This document shows positions 54,641 to 64,000 of a stretch of 64,000 bases of DNA, in pieces. The stretch spans positions 186,001-250,000 of the forward strand of contig NW_027476194.1 of assembly GCF_051020955.1 (NCBI RefSeq), given 5' to 3'. The stretch comes from Megalopta genalis (lineage: Eukaryota > Arthropoda > Insecta > Hymenoptera > Halictidae). The notes beneath the pieces are model-generated. The model made no database searches. It saw only the letters and a list, made by a program, of their open reading frames with translations, and was not told the DNA's origin. Position 1 is the first letter of the stretch, and the number at the start of each line of letters is the position of its first letter. A program made the position numbers and the translations under genes.

Positions 54641-56269
54641 GTTTCGAATCGATGCGAAACGAATGATTTAGGTTCAAATGAATGCGAAGAAGAAGGCTTT
54701 GCTTCAAATCCATGCGGATCAATTGGGTTAGTATCAAATACTTGTGATATACATGATTTAGCTTCAACTGCATGCGAAACAAACGAGTTAGCTTCAAATC
54801 CATGCGAAACACATGATTTAGCTACAAATTCATTCGAAATACATGGTTTGGATTTATATTCATGCGGATCAAACGGTTCAGCTTCAATTACTTGTGATAT
54901 ACATGATTTAGCTTCAACTGCATGCGACACAAACGAGTTCGCTTCAAATCCAAGCGAAACTCATGATTTAGCTTCAATTCAATGCGAACTAGAGTGCTTA
55001 CCTTCAAATCCATGCGAATCAAATGGTTCAGCTTCAAATACTCGTGATATACATGAGCTAGATTCAACTGCATGCGAAACAAACGAGTTAGCATCAAATC
55101 CATGCGGAACACACGATTTAGCTTCAAATCAATGCGAAGAAGAAGGCTTTGCTTTAAATCCACGCGAACCAATTGGGTTAGCATCAAATACTTCTGATAT
55201 ATATGATTTAGTTTCAACTGCATGCAAAACAAACGAGTTGGCTTCAAATCCATGCGAACCACATAATTTAGCTTCAAATCAATGCGAAGTAGAAGGCTTA
55301 GCTTTAAATCCATGCGACACAAATAATGTAGTTTCAAATACTTGTGATATACATGATTTAGCTTCAACTGCATGCGAAATAATCGAGTTAGCTTCAAATC
55401 CATACGAAACACATGATTTAGTTTCAAATCAATGCGAAGTAGAAGACTGATCTTTGAATCCATGCGAAACAAATGGTTTAGCTTCAAATACTTGTGATAT
55501 ACATGATTTAGCTTCAACAGCATGCGAAACAAACGAGTTAGCTTCAAATACAAGCGAAACACATGATTCAGCTTCAAATCAATACGAAGTAGATGGTTTA
55601 GCTTCAAATCCATGCGAAACAAAAGGTTCAGCTTCAAATTCTTGTGGTATACATGATTTAGCTTCAATTGCATGCGAAACAAACGAGTTAGCTTCAAATA
55701 CAGCGAAACACACGATGCCGCTTCAAATCAGTGCGAAGCAGAAGTCTGATCTTCGAATCCATGCGAAACAAATGGTTTAGCTTCAAATACTTGTGATATA
55801 CATGATTTAGCTTCAACTGCAGGCGAAACAAACGATTTAGCTTGAAACCCAAGCGAAACACATGATTTAGCTTCAAATCAATGCGAAGTAGAAGGCTTAG
55901 CTTCATATCCGTGCGAAACAAATGGTTCAGCATCAAATACTTGTGATATAGGTGATTTAGCTTCAACTGCATGCTAAACAAACGAGTTAGCATCAAATCC
56001 ATGCGAAACACACGATTTAGCTTCAAATCATTGCTAAGAAGAAGGCTTAGCTTCAAATCCGTGCGAATCAAATGGTTAAGCTTCAAATAATTGTGATATG
56101 TATGATTTAGCTTCAAAAGCATGCGAAACAAACGAGTTAGCTTCAAATACAGCGAAACACACGATGCCGCTACAAATCAGTGCGAAGCAGAAGTCTGATC
56201 TTCGAATCCATGCGAAACAAATGGTTTAGCTTCAAATACTTGTGATATACATGATTTAGCTTCAACTGC

Positions 56270-57060
56270 ATGCGAAACCAACGAGTTAGCTGCAAATCCA
56301 TGCAAAGCACATGATTTAGCCTCAAATCAATGCGAAGTAGAAGGCTCAGCTTCAAATCCATGCGAAACGAATGATTGACATTCAAATGCTTGCGAATATA
56401 AGTGATATAGCTTCAAATGCTGGCGAAACAAACGAGTTAGCTTCAAATCCATGCAAAACACATGATTTAGATTCAAATCAATGCGAAGTAGAAGGCTTAG
56501 CTTCAAATCCATGCGAAACACATGATATAGCATATAAATACATGAGAAACAAATGATTTATTTTCGGATTATTGCGATATAAGTGATATAGCTTGAAATG
56601 CAGGCAAAACAAACGGGTTAGCTTAAAATCCATGCGAAACGCATGATTTAGCTTCAAATCAATACGATGTAGAAGGCTTAGCTGCAAATACATGAGAAAC
56701 AAATGATTTATCTTCAGATAATAGCGATATAAGTGATATAGCTTCAAGTGCAGGCGAAACAATCGAGTTAGCTTCATATCAATGCGAAGTAGAAGGTTTA
56801 TCTTCAAATCCAGGCGAAACAAACGGTATAGCTTCAAATACTTGTGATATACATGATTTAGTTTCAAATGCAGGCGAAACGAACGAGTGAGGTTCAAATC
56901 CATGCGAGTCACATGATTTAGCTTCAAATCAATGGGAAGTGGAAGGCTTAGTTTCAAATCCATGCGAATCAAATGGTTTAGCTGTAAATACTTGTGATAT
57001 ACACGATTTAGCTTCAGCTGCATGCGAAACAAACGAGTTAGCTTCAAATCCATGCGAAAC
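56270..57060 (+). repeat. 2,523-bp-offset duplication, copy 1; contains cassette member 3
   Basis: This matches 58,793-59,583 at offset 2,523 bp. Markers are AATGATTGACATTCAAATGC and GCATATAAATACATGAG. Its part from about 56,533 to 57,013 is the third member of the four-copy cassette at 8,855-9,340 (offset 47,673 bp). Confidence 0.87.
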
Positions 57061-57160
57061 ACATGATTTAGCTTCAAATCAATGCGAAGTAGAAGGCTTA
57101 TTTTGAAATTCATTCGAATCAAATGGTTTAGCTTCAAATAATTGTGATATACATGATTTA
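57011..57160 (+). repeat. Reference pentamer A-B-C-D-E (150 bp)
   Basis: This is one of many indel-free pentamers and is given as a reference. A is 57,011-57,040, B 57,041-57,070, C 57,071-57,100, D 57,101-57,130 and E 57,131-57,160; the next A starts at 57,161. The D copy here begins TTTTGAAATT, a frequent variant that puts a TGA in the plus-strand frame used by the other monomers. Confidence 0.95.
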
Positions 57161-57289
57161 GCTTCAACTGCATGCGAAACAAACGAGTTAGCTTCAAATC
57201 CATGCGAAACACTTGATTTAGCTTCAAATCAAAGCGAAGTAGAAGGGTTATCTACGAATCCATGCGAAACAAATGGATTAGCTTCATAT

Positions 57290-57715
57290 ACTTGTGAAAT
57301 ACATGATTTACATTCAACAGCATGCGAAACAAACGATTTAGCCTCAAATACAAACGAAACGCGTGATTTAGCATCAAATCAATGCGAAGTAGAATGCTTA
57401 TCTTCGAATCCATGCGAAACAATTGGTTTAGCTTCAAATGCTTGTAATATACACGATTTAGCTTCAACAGCATGCGAAACAAACGTGTTAACTTCAAATC
57501 CATACGAAACACATGATTTAGCTTCAATTCAGTGCGAGGTTGAAGGCTTATCTTCGAATCCATGCGAAACAAATGGTTTAGCTTCAAATCAGTGCGAAGT
57601 AGAAGGCTTAGCTTCAAATCCATGCGAATCAAATGTTTTAGCTTCAAATACTTGTGATATACATGATTTACATTCAACAGCAAGCGAAACAAACGAGTTA
57701 GCATCAAATCCATGA
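57290..57715 (+). repeat. 1,111-bp-offset duplication, copy 1
   Basis: This matches 58,401-58,826 at offset 1,111 bp (37 monomers plus 1). Markers are GCCTCAAATACAAACGAAAC, CTTGTAATATACACG and GAGGTTGAAGGCTTATC. Confidence 0.88.
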
Positions 57716-58400
57716 GAAACACATGATTTAGCATCAAATCAAGGCGAAGTAGAACGCTTATCTTCGAATCCATGCAAAACAAGTGGTTTAGCTTCAAATA
57801 CTTGTGATATACATGATTTAGCTTCAACTGCATGCGAAACCAACGAGTTAGCTGCAAATCCATGCAAAGCACATGATTTAGCCTCAAATCAATGCGAAGT
57901 GGAAGGCTTAGCTTCAAATCCATGCGAAACGAATGATTGACATTCAAATGCTTGCGAATATAAGTGATATAGCTTCAAATGCTGGCGAAACAAACGAGTT
58001 AGCTTCAAATCCATGCAAAACACATCATTTAGATTCAAATCAATGCGAAGTAGAAGGCTTATCTTCGAATCCATGCGAATCAAATGGTTTAGCTTCAAAT
58101 GATTGTGATATACATGATTTAGTTTCAACTGCATGCGAAACAAACGAGTTAGCTTCAAATCAATGCTAAACACATGATATAGCTTCAAATCAATGCGAAG
58201 CAGAAGGCTGATCTTCGAATCCATGCGAATGAAATGTTTTAGCTTCAAATACTTGTGATATACATGATTTATCTTCAACTGCATGGGAAACAAACGAGTT
58301 AGCTTCAAATCCATGCGAAACACATGATTTTGCTTTAAATCAATGCGAAGTAGAAGGCTTATCTCCGAAGCCATGCGAAACAAATGGTTTACCTTCAAAT

Positions 58401-58826
58401 ACTTGTGATATACATGATTTACATTCAACAGCATGCGAAACAAACGATTTAGCCTCAAATACAAACGAAACACGTGATTTAGCATCAAATCAATGCGAAG
58501 TAGAAGGCTTATCTTCGAATCCATGCGAAACAAATGGTTTAGCTTCAAATGCTTGTAATATACACGATTTAGCTTCAACAGCATGCGAAACAAACGTGTT
58601 AACTTCAAATCCATACGAAACACATGATTTAGCTTCAATTCAATGCGAGGTTGAAGGCTTATCTTCGAATCCATGCGAAACAAATGGTTTAGCTTCAAAT
58701 CAGTGCGAAGTAGGAGGCTTAGCTTCAAATCCATGCGAATCAAATTTTTTAGCTTCAAATACTTGTGATATACATGATTTACATTCAACAGCAAGCGAAA
58801 CAAACGAGATAGCATCAAATCCATGC
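58401..58826 (+). repeat. 1,111-bp-offset duplication, copy 2
   Basis: This is the second copy of 57,290-57,715. Differences include GAAGTAGGAGGC near 58,707 for GAAGTAGAAGGC, and TCAAATTTTTTAGC near 58,740 for TCAAATGTTTTAGC. Confidence 0.88.
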
Positions 58827-59583
58827 GAAACACATGATTTAGATTCAAATCAATGCGAAGTAGAAGGCTTAGCTTCAAATCCATGCGAAACGAATGATTG
58901 ACATTCAAATGCTTGCGAATATAAGTGATATAGCTTCAAATGCTGGCGAAACGAACGAGTTAGCTTCAAATCCATGCAAAACACATGATTTAGATTCAAA
59001 TCAATGCGAAGTAGAAGGCTTAGCTTCAAATCCATGCGAAACACATGATATAGCATATAAATACATGAGAAACAAATGATTTATTTTCGGATAATTGCGA
59101 TATAAGTGATATAGCTTGAAATGCAGGCAAAACAAAGGGGTTAGCTTAAAATCCATGCGAAACGCATGATTTAGCTTCAAATCAATGCGATGTAGAAGGC
59201 TTAGCTACAAATACATGAGAAACAAATGATTTATCTTCAGATAATAGCGATATAAGTGATATAGCTTCAAGTGCAGGCGAAACAATCGAGTTAGCTTCAT
59301 ATCAATGCGAAGTAGAAGGTTTATCTTCAAATCCAGGCGAAACAAAAGGTATAGCTTCAAATACTTGTGATATACATGATTTAGTTTCAAATGCAGGCGA
59401 AACGAACGAGTGAGGTTCAAATCCATGCGAGTCACATGATTTAGCTTCAAATCAATGGGAAGTGGAAGGCTTAGTTTCAAATCCATGCGAATCAAATGGT
59501 TTAGCTGTAAATACTTGTGATATACACGATTTAGCTTCAGCTGCATGCGATACAAACGAGTTAGCTTCAAATCCATGCGAAAC
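58793..59583 (+). repeat. 2,523-bp-offset duplication, copy 2; contains cassette member 4
   Basis: This is the copy of 56,270-57,060. The stretch of about 59,056-59,536 is the fourth member of the cassette first seen at 8,855 (offset 50,196 bp). It overlaps the end of the 1,111-bp-offset duplication, so duplications are nested. Confidence 0.87.
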
Positions 59584-60018
59584 ACATGATTTAGCTTTAA
59601 ATCAATACGAGGTAGATGGCTGATCTTCGAATCCATGCGAAACAAATTGTTTAGCTTCAAATACTTGTTTGATACATCATTTAGCTTCAATTGCATGCGA
59701 AACAAACGAGTTAGCTTGAAATCCAAGCGAAACACATGATTTCGCTTCAAATCAATGCGAAGTAGAAGGCTTATTTTGAAATCCATGCGAATCAAATGGA
59801 TGAGCTTCAAATACTTGGGTTATTCGTGATTCATACTCAACTGCATGCGTAACAAACGAGTTAACTCCAAATCTATGCGAGACACATGATTTAGCTTCAA
59901 ATTCATTCGAAACACATGGTTTAGCTTAAAATTCACGCGAAACAAATGGATCAGCCTCAAATAATTGTGATATACATGATTTATCTTCAAATGCAGGCGA
60001 AACAAACGAGTTAGTTTC

Positions 60019-60270
60019 AAATCCATGCGAAACAAGTGGTCCAGCTTCAAATACTTGTGATATACATGATTTAGTTTCAACTGCATGCGAAACAAACAAG
60101 TTAGTTTTAAATCCAAGCGAAACGCATGATTTAGCTTCAAATCCATCCGAAGTAGAAGGCTTAGCTTCAAACCCATGCGACACAAATGATTTAGCTTCAA
60201 ACACTTGCCATATAAGTGATATAGCTTGAAATGCAGGCGAATCAAACGAGTTAGCTACAAATCCGTGCGA
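60019..60270 (+). repeat. Long-range cassette P, member 3
   Basis: This carries AACAAACAAGTTAGTTTTAA and ACACTTGCCATATAAGTG (CCATAT at 60,208) in the same order as 7,812-8,110. The offset is 52,207 bp. Confidence 0.85.
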
Positions 60271-60335
60271 AACGCATGATTTAGCTTCAAATGAATGCGA
60301 AGTAGAAGGATTAGCTTCAAAAACATGCGAAACGA

Positions 60336-60615
60336 ATGATTGACCTTCACATACTTGCGAATATAAGTGATATAGCTCCAAATGCAGGCGAAAAAAACGA
60401 GTTAGCTCCAAATCCATGCGAAATGCATGTTTTAGCTTCAACTCAATGCGAAGCAGAAGTCTTCGTTTCAAATCCATGCGAATCAAATGGAATAGCTTCA
60501 AATAATCGTGATATACACGATTTAGCGTCACTGCGTGCGAAACAAACGAGTTAGCTACAAATCCATGCGAAACACAAGATTTAGCTTCAAAACAATCCGA
60601 AGTAGAAGGATTAGC
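60336..60615 (+). repeat. Long-range cassette Q, member 2
   Basis: This is the copy of 8,340-8,620 at offset 51,996 bp, with AATAATCGTGATATACACG preserved. GCGTCACTGCGTGCG near 60,526 is shorter than GCGTCAACTGCGTGCG near 8,530. Confidence 0.85.
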
Positions 60616-63600
60616 TTCAAATCCATGCGAAACGAATGATTGACCTTCAAATACTTGCGAATATAAGTGATATAGCTTCAAATCCATGCGAAACGCATGA
60701 TTTAGCTTCAAATGAATGCGAAGTTGAAGGATTAGCTTCAAATCCATGCGAAACGAATGATTTATCATCAAATTCTTTCGAATAGAAGTAATGTAGCTTC
60801 AAATACAGGCGAAACAAACGAGGTAGCTTCAAATCCATGCGAAACACATGATTTAGCTTCAAATCTATGCGAAACAAACGAGTTAGCTTCAAATGCAAGC
60901 GAAACACATGATTCAGCTTCAAATCAATGCGAAGTAGAAGGCTCAGTTTCAAATACGTGAGAAACAAATGGTTCAGCTTCAAATTCTTGTGATATACATG
61001 ATTTTGCTTCAAATGAAGATGAAATAATCGAGTTAGCTTCAAATCCATGCGAAACACATGATATAGTTTCAAATTCATGAGAAACACATGGTTCAGCTTA
61101 ATATTCATGCGAAACAGATGGTTTAGATTTAGATATTTGTGATAAACATGATTTAGCTTCAACTGCATGCGAATCAAACGAGTTAGCCTCGAATCCATGC
61201 GAAACACATGATTTAGCTTCAAATCAATGCGAAGTAGAAGGCTTAGCTTCAAATCCATGCGACACGAATGATTGAGCTCCAAATGCTTGCGAATATAAGT
61301 GATATAGCTTCAAATGCAGACGAATCAAACGAGTTAGCTTCAAATTCATGCCAAACACATGATTTAGCTTCAAATCAATGCGAAATAGAAGGCTTATCTT
61401 CGAATCCATGCGAAACTAATGTTTAGCTTCAGATACCTGTGATATATATGATATAGCTTCAACTGCATGCGAAACAAATGAGTTAGCTTCAAATCCATGT
61501 GAAACACATGATTTTGCTGTAAATCAATGCGAAGTAGAAGGATTATCTTCGAATCCATGCGGAACAAATGGTTTAGCTTCAAATACTTGTGATATACATG
61601 ATTTAGTTTCAACTGCATGCGAAACAAACGAGTTAGCTTCAAATCCATGTGAAACACTTGATTTAGCTTCAAATCAAAGCGAAGTAGAAGGGTTATCTAC
61701 GAATCCATGCGGAACAAATGAGTTAGCCTCAAATCCAAACGAAACACATGATTTAGCATCAAATCAATTCGAAGTAGAAGGCTTATCTTCGAATCCATGC
61801 GAATCAAATGGTTTAGCTTCAAATGATTGTGATATACATGATTTAGTTTCAACTGCATGCGAAACAAATGAGTTAGCTTCAAATCCATGCGAAACACATG
61901 ATTTAACTTCAAATCAATGCGAAGAAGAAGGCATAGCTTCAAATCCATGCGAACCGAATGATTTGGCTTCAAATACTTGCGAATATAAGTGATATAGCTT
62001 CAACTGCATGCGAAACAAACGTGTTATCTGCAAATCCATGTGCAACCACATGATTTAGCTTCAAATAAATGCGAAGTAGAAGGCTTAGCTTCAAATCCAT
62101 GCGAAACGAATGATTTAGCTTCAAATGAATGCGAAGTTAAAGGATTAGCTTCAAATCCATGCGAAACGAATGGTTTAGCTTCAAATACTTGCGAATATAA
62201 GTGATATAGCTTCAAATGCAGGCGACACTAACGAGTTAGCTTCAAATCCATGCGAAACACATGATTTAAATTCCAATCAATGTGAAGTAGGAGGCTTAGC
62301 TTCAAATCTATGTGAAACAAATGGTTCAGCTTCAAATACTTGTGATATACATGATTTAGATTCAACTTCATGCAAAACCAACGAGTCAGCTTCAAATCCA
62401 AGCGAAACAAATGATTTAGAATCAAATCAATGCGAAGTAAAAGGCTTAGCTTCAAATCCAGCGAAACGAATGATTTAGCTTCAAATACTTGAGAGATACT
62501 TGATTTTGGTTCAACTGCATGCAAAACCAACGAGTTAGCTTCAAATCCAAGCGAAACACATGATTTAGATTCAAATCAAAGCGAAGTAGAAGGCTTAGCT
62601 TCAAATCCGGCGAAACGAATGATTTAGCTTCAAATACTTGCGAAGATCACTGATATATCTTCAAATGCAGGTGAAACAAACGAGTTAGCTTTAAATCCAT
62701 GCGAAACACATGATTTAGCATCAAATCAATGCGAAGTAGAAGGCTTACCTTCGAATTCACACGAAACAGATGGTTTAGCTTCAAATACTTGTGATGTACA
62801 TGATTTAGCTTCAACAGCATGCGAAACAAACGAGTTAGCTCCAAATCCAAGCGAAACATATGATTTCGCTTCAAATCAATGCAAAGTAGAAGGCTTAGCT
62901 TCAAATCCATGCGAAACGAATGATTGACATTCAAATGCTTGCGAATATAAGTGATATAGCTTCAAATGCTGGCGAAACAAACGAGTTAGCTTCAAATCCA
63001 AGCGAAAAACATGATTTTGCTTCAAAACAATGCGAAGTTGAAGGCTTAGCTTCTAATCCATTCAAAACACATGATTTAGCTTCAAATTCATTCGAAACAC
63101 ATGGTTTAGCTTAATCTTCGTGCGAAACAAATGGTTCAGCTTCAAATACTTGTAATATACATGATTTAGCTTCAACTGCATGTGAAACAGACGTGTTAGC
63201 TTCAAATTCAAGCGAAACACATGATTCAGATTCGAATCAATGCGAAGTAGAAGGCTTAGCTTCAAATCCATGCGAAACAAATGGTTTAGCTTCACATACT
63301 TGTGATATACGTGATTTAGCTTCAAATGCAGGCGAAACAAACGAGTTAGTTTCACATCCATGCGAAACACATGATTTAGCTTCAAATTCATTCGAAACAC
63401 ATGGTTTAGCTTAATATTCATGCGAAACAAATGGTTCAGCTTCAAATACTTATGATATACATGATTTAGCTTCAACTGCATGCGAAACAAACGAGTTAGC
63501 TTCAAATACAAGCGAAACACATTATTCATCTCCAAATCAATGCGAAGTAGAAGGATTAGCTTCAAATCCATGCGAATCAAATGGTTTAGCTGCATATACT

Positions 63601-63713
63601 TGTGATGTACATGATTTAGCTTCAAATGCAGGCGAAACAAACGAGTTAGCTTCAAATCCCTGCGAAACACATGATTTAGCTTCAAATTCATTCCAAACAC
63701 ATGGTTCAGCTTA

Positions 63714-64000
63714 ATATTCGTGCGAAACAAATGGTTCAGCTTCAAATACTTGTGATATACATGATTTTGTTTCAACTGCATGCGAAACAAACAAGTTAGT
63801 TTTAACTCCAAGCGAAACGCATGATTTAGCTTCAAATACATCCGAAGTAGAAGGCTTAGCTTCAAACCCATGCGACACAAATGATTTAGCTTCAAACACT
63901 TGCCATATAAGTGATATAGCTTCAAATGCAGGCGTATCAAACGACTTAGCTACAAATCCATGCGAAACACATGATTTAGCTTCAAAACAATCCGAAGTAG
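63714..64000 (+). repeat. Long-range cassette P, member 4 (cut by window end)
   Basis: This matches 7,812-8,098 at offset 55,902 bp, including AACAAACAAGTTAGTTTTAA and ACACTTGCCATATAAGTG (CCATAT at 63,903). It shows that the array, and probably more of this cassette's neighbourhood, continues beyond the window. Confidence 0.86.

Larger units (their letters stand above)
1..64000 (+). repeat. Satellite array: 30-bp monomer in 150-bp pentamer HOR
   Basis: Every part of the window reads as copies of one 30-bp monomer beginning near GCTTCAAATCCATGCGAAAC and ending TTA, always in the same orientation. Five types follow each other in order. A is marked by CTGCATGC and AAACGAG, B by CCATGCGAAACACATGAT, C by CAATGCGAAGTAGAAGG, D by CCATGCGAAACAAATGG, and E by TACTTGTGATATACATGAT. 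A near-canonical A-E run is 57,011-57,160, exactly five times 30 bp. Types differ mostly at monomer positions 8-12 and 20-29, while positions 1-7, 13-18 and 30 change little. I see no unique DNA, mobile element or inversion. Both window ends lie inside the array. This is most likely eukaryotic satellite DNA, and I do not recognise the family name. Confidence 0.97.
53546..64000 (+). repeat. Heterogeneous pentamer field (right end)
   Basis: From about 53,546 the homogenised-block markers thin out, and diverged pentamers with 31-bp E monomers and CTTAATATTCATGCG variants return. The content resembles 6.4-11.9 kb, with which it shares cassettes. Short 28-bp monomers occur as AATACAGCGAAACACACG (55,701 and 56,150, 449 bp apart) and as AATCCAGCGAAACG or AATCCGGCGAAACG near 62,455 and 62,604. 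The array runs off the window end. Confidence 0.87.

Noticed and set aside
54485..55450. Plus-strand 321-codon Cys-rich repeat protein
   Set aside because: It begins and ends within monomers, has no unique domain or signal sequence, and the same frame is broken by stops or indels in most of the window.
57889..58908. Minus-strand 339-codon open frame as a gene
   Set aside because: It overlaps two nested duplications and overlaps another same-strand frame starting at 57,947. The sequence is pure monomer translation.
1..64000. CRISPR array (regular 30-bp repeats)
   Set aside because: There are no spacers. Repeats are directly adjacent and mutually diverged, and no cas genes or leader are present.
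1..64000. Repeat-protein gene such as a solenoid, silk, mucin or TAL-like array
   Set aside because: The 30-bp period would suit a ten-residue repeat. However, 28-, 29- and 31-bp monomers shift the frame often, stop variants are amplified within HORs, and no flanking unique coding sequence exists.
1..64000. CENP-B box
   Set aside because: TTCG appears in the GGCTTATCTTCGAATCC variants, but I did not find it followed at the right distance by CGGG. The few AACGGGTTAGC variants lack the upstream half.
1..64000. Telomeric or subtelomeric simple repeats
   Set aside because: No run of TTAGGG, TTTAGGG, TTAGG or similar was seen. The recurring TTTAGC is part of the 30-bp monomer.
1..64000. Transposable element or integrase inserted in the array
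   Set aside because: Scanning both strands I found no terminal inverted repeats, long terminal repeats, poly-A tail or non-repeat open frame. All sequence aligns to the monomer.
1..64000. Promoters, ribosome binding sites, terminators, tRNA or rRNA genes
   Set aside because: TATA-like strings (GATATAAGTGATATA) and short palindromes occur in hundreds of monomers as part of the repeat, so they are not informative. No cloverleaf or rRNA-like sequence was recognised.

Overview
The whole 64 kb window is one uninterrupted tandem array. I find no protein-coding gene, RNA gene, transposon or stretch of unique DNA. The base unit is a 30-bp monomer. Its first 20 bases are close to GCTTCAAATCCATGCGAAAC and it ends in TTA. 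All monomers point the same way, about 2,100 in total. They fall into five diverged types, A to E, in a fixed order, giving a 150-bp pentamer higher-order repeat (HOR) with about 427 copies. The array runs past both ends of the window. Consensus GC is about 37% by hand count (55 of 150 bases), and most monomers carry a single CpG in TGCGAA.

Organism: a long single-orientation array with nested HORs is typical of eukaryotic satellite DNA (heterochromatin, pericentromere, sex or B chromosome). Nothing here allows a narrower taxonomic call, and I do not recognise the monomer as a named satellite family.

Layout: (1) 1-6.4 kb holds a 449-bp HOR, then a 1,864-bp tandem duplication, then mixed pentamers. 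(2) 6.4-11.9 kb is a heterogeneous pentamer field. (3) 11.9-15.1 kb is a 749-bp HOR array. (4) 15.1-18.2 kb is heterogeneous. (5) 18.2-20.1 kb is a second 749-bp HOR array. (6) 20.1-24.3 kb is heterogeneous with local duplications. (7) 24.3-29.7 kb is built around a roughly 2.35-kb duplication. (8) 29.7-53.5 kb is a large homogenised block with super-repeats offset by 600, 751, 1,200, 1,351, 2,249 and 2,399 bp. (9) 53.5-64 kb is heterogeneous and shares cassettes with the 7.8-10.3 kb region.

Open reading frames are plentiful but look like a by-product. The monomer (30) and pentamer (150) are both multiples of three, and three of the six frames have no stop in the consensus. All three are broken repeatedly by stops and by 1-bp indels. 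The content of interest is the array's architecture: a hierarchy of repeat periods, long-range cassette sharing, exact pentamer-unit copy-number changes, and possible helical or nucleosomal phasing. None of these shows that the array has a function.
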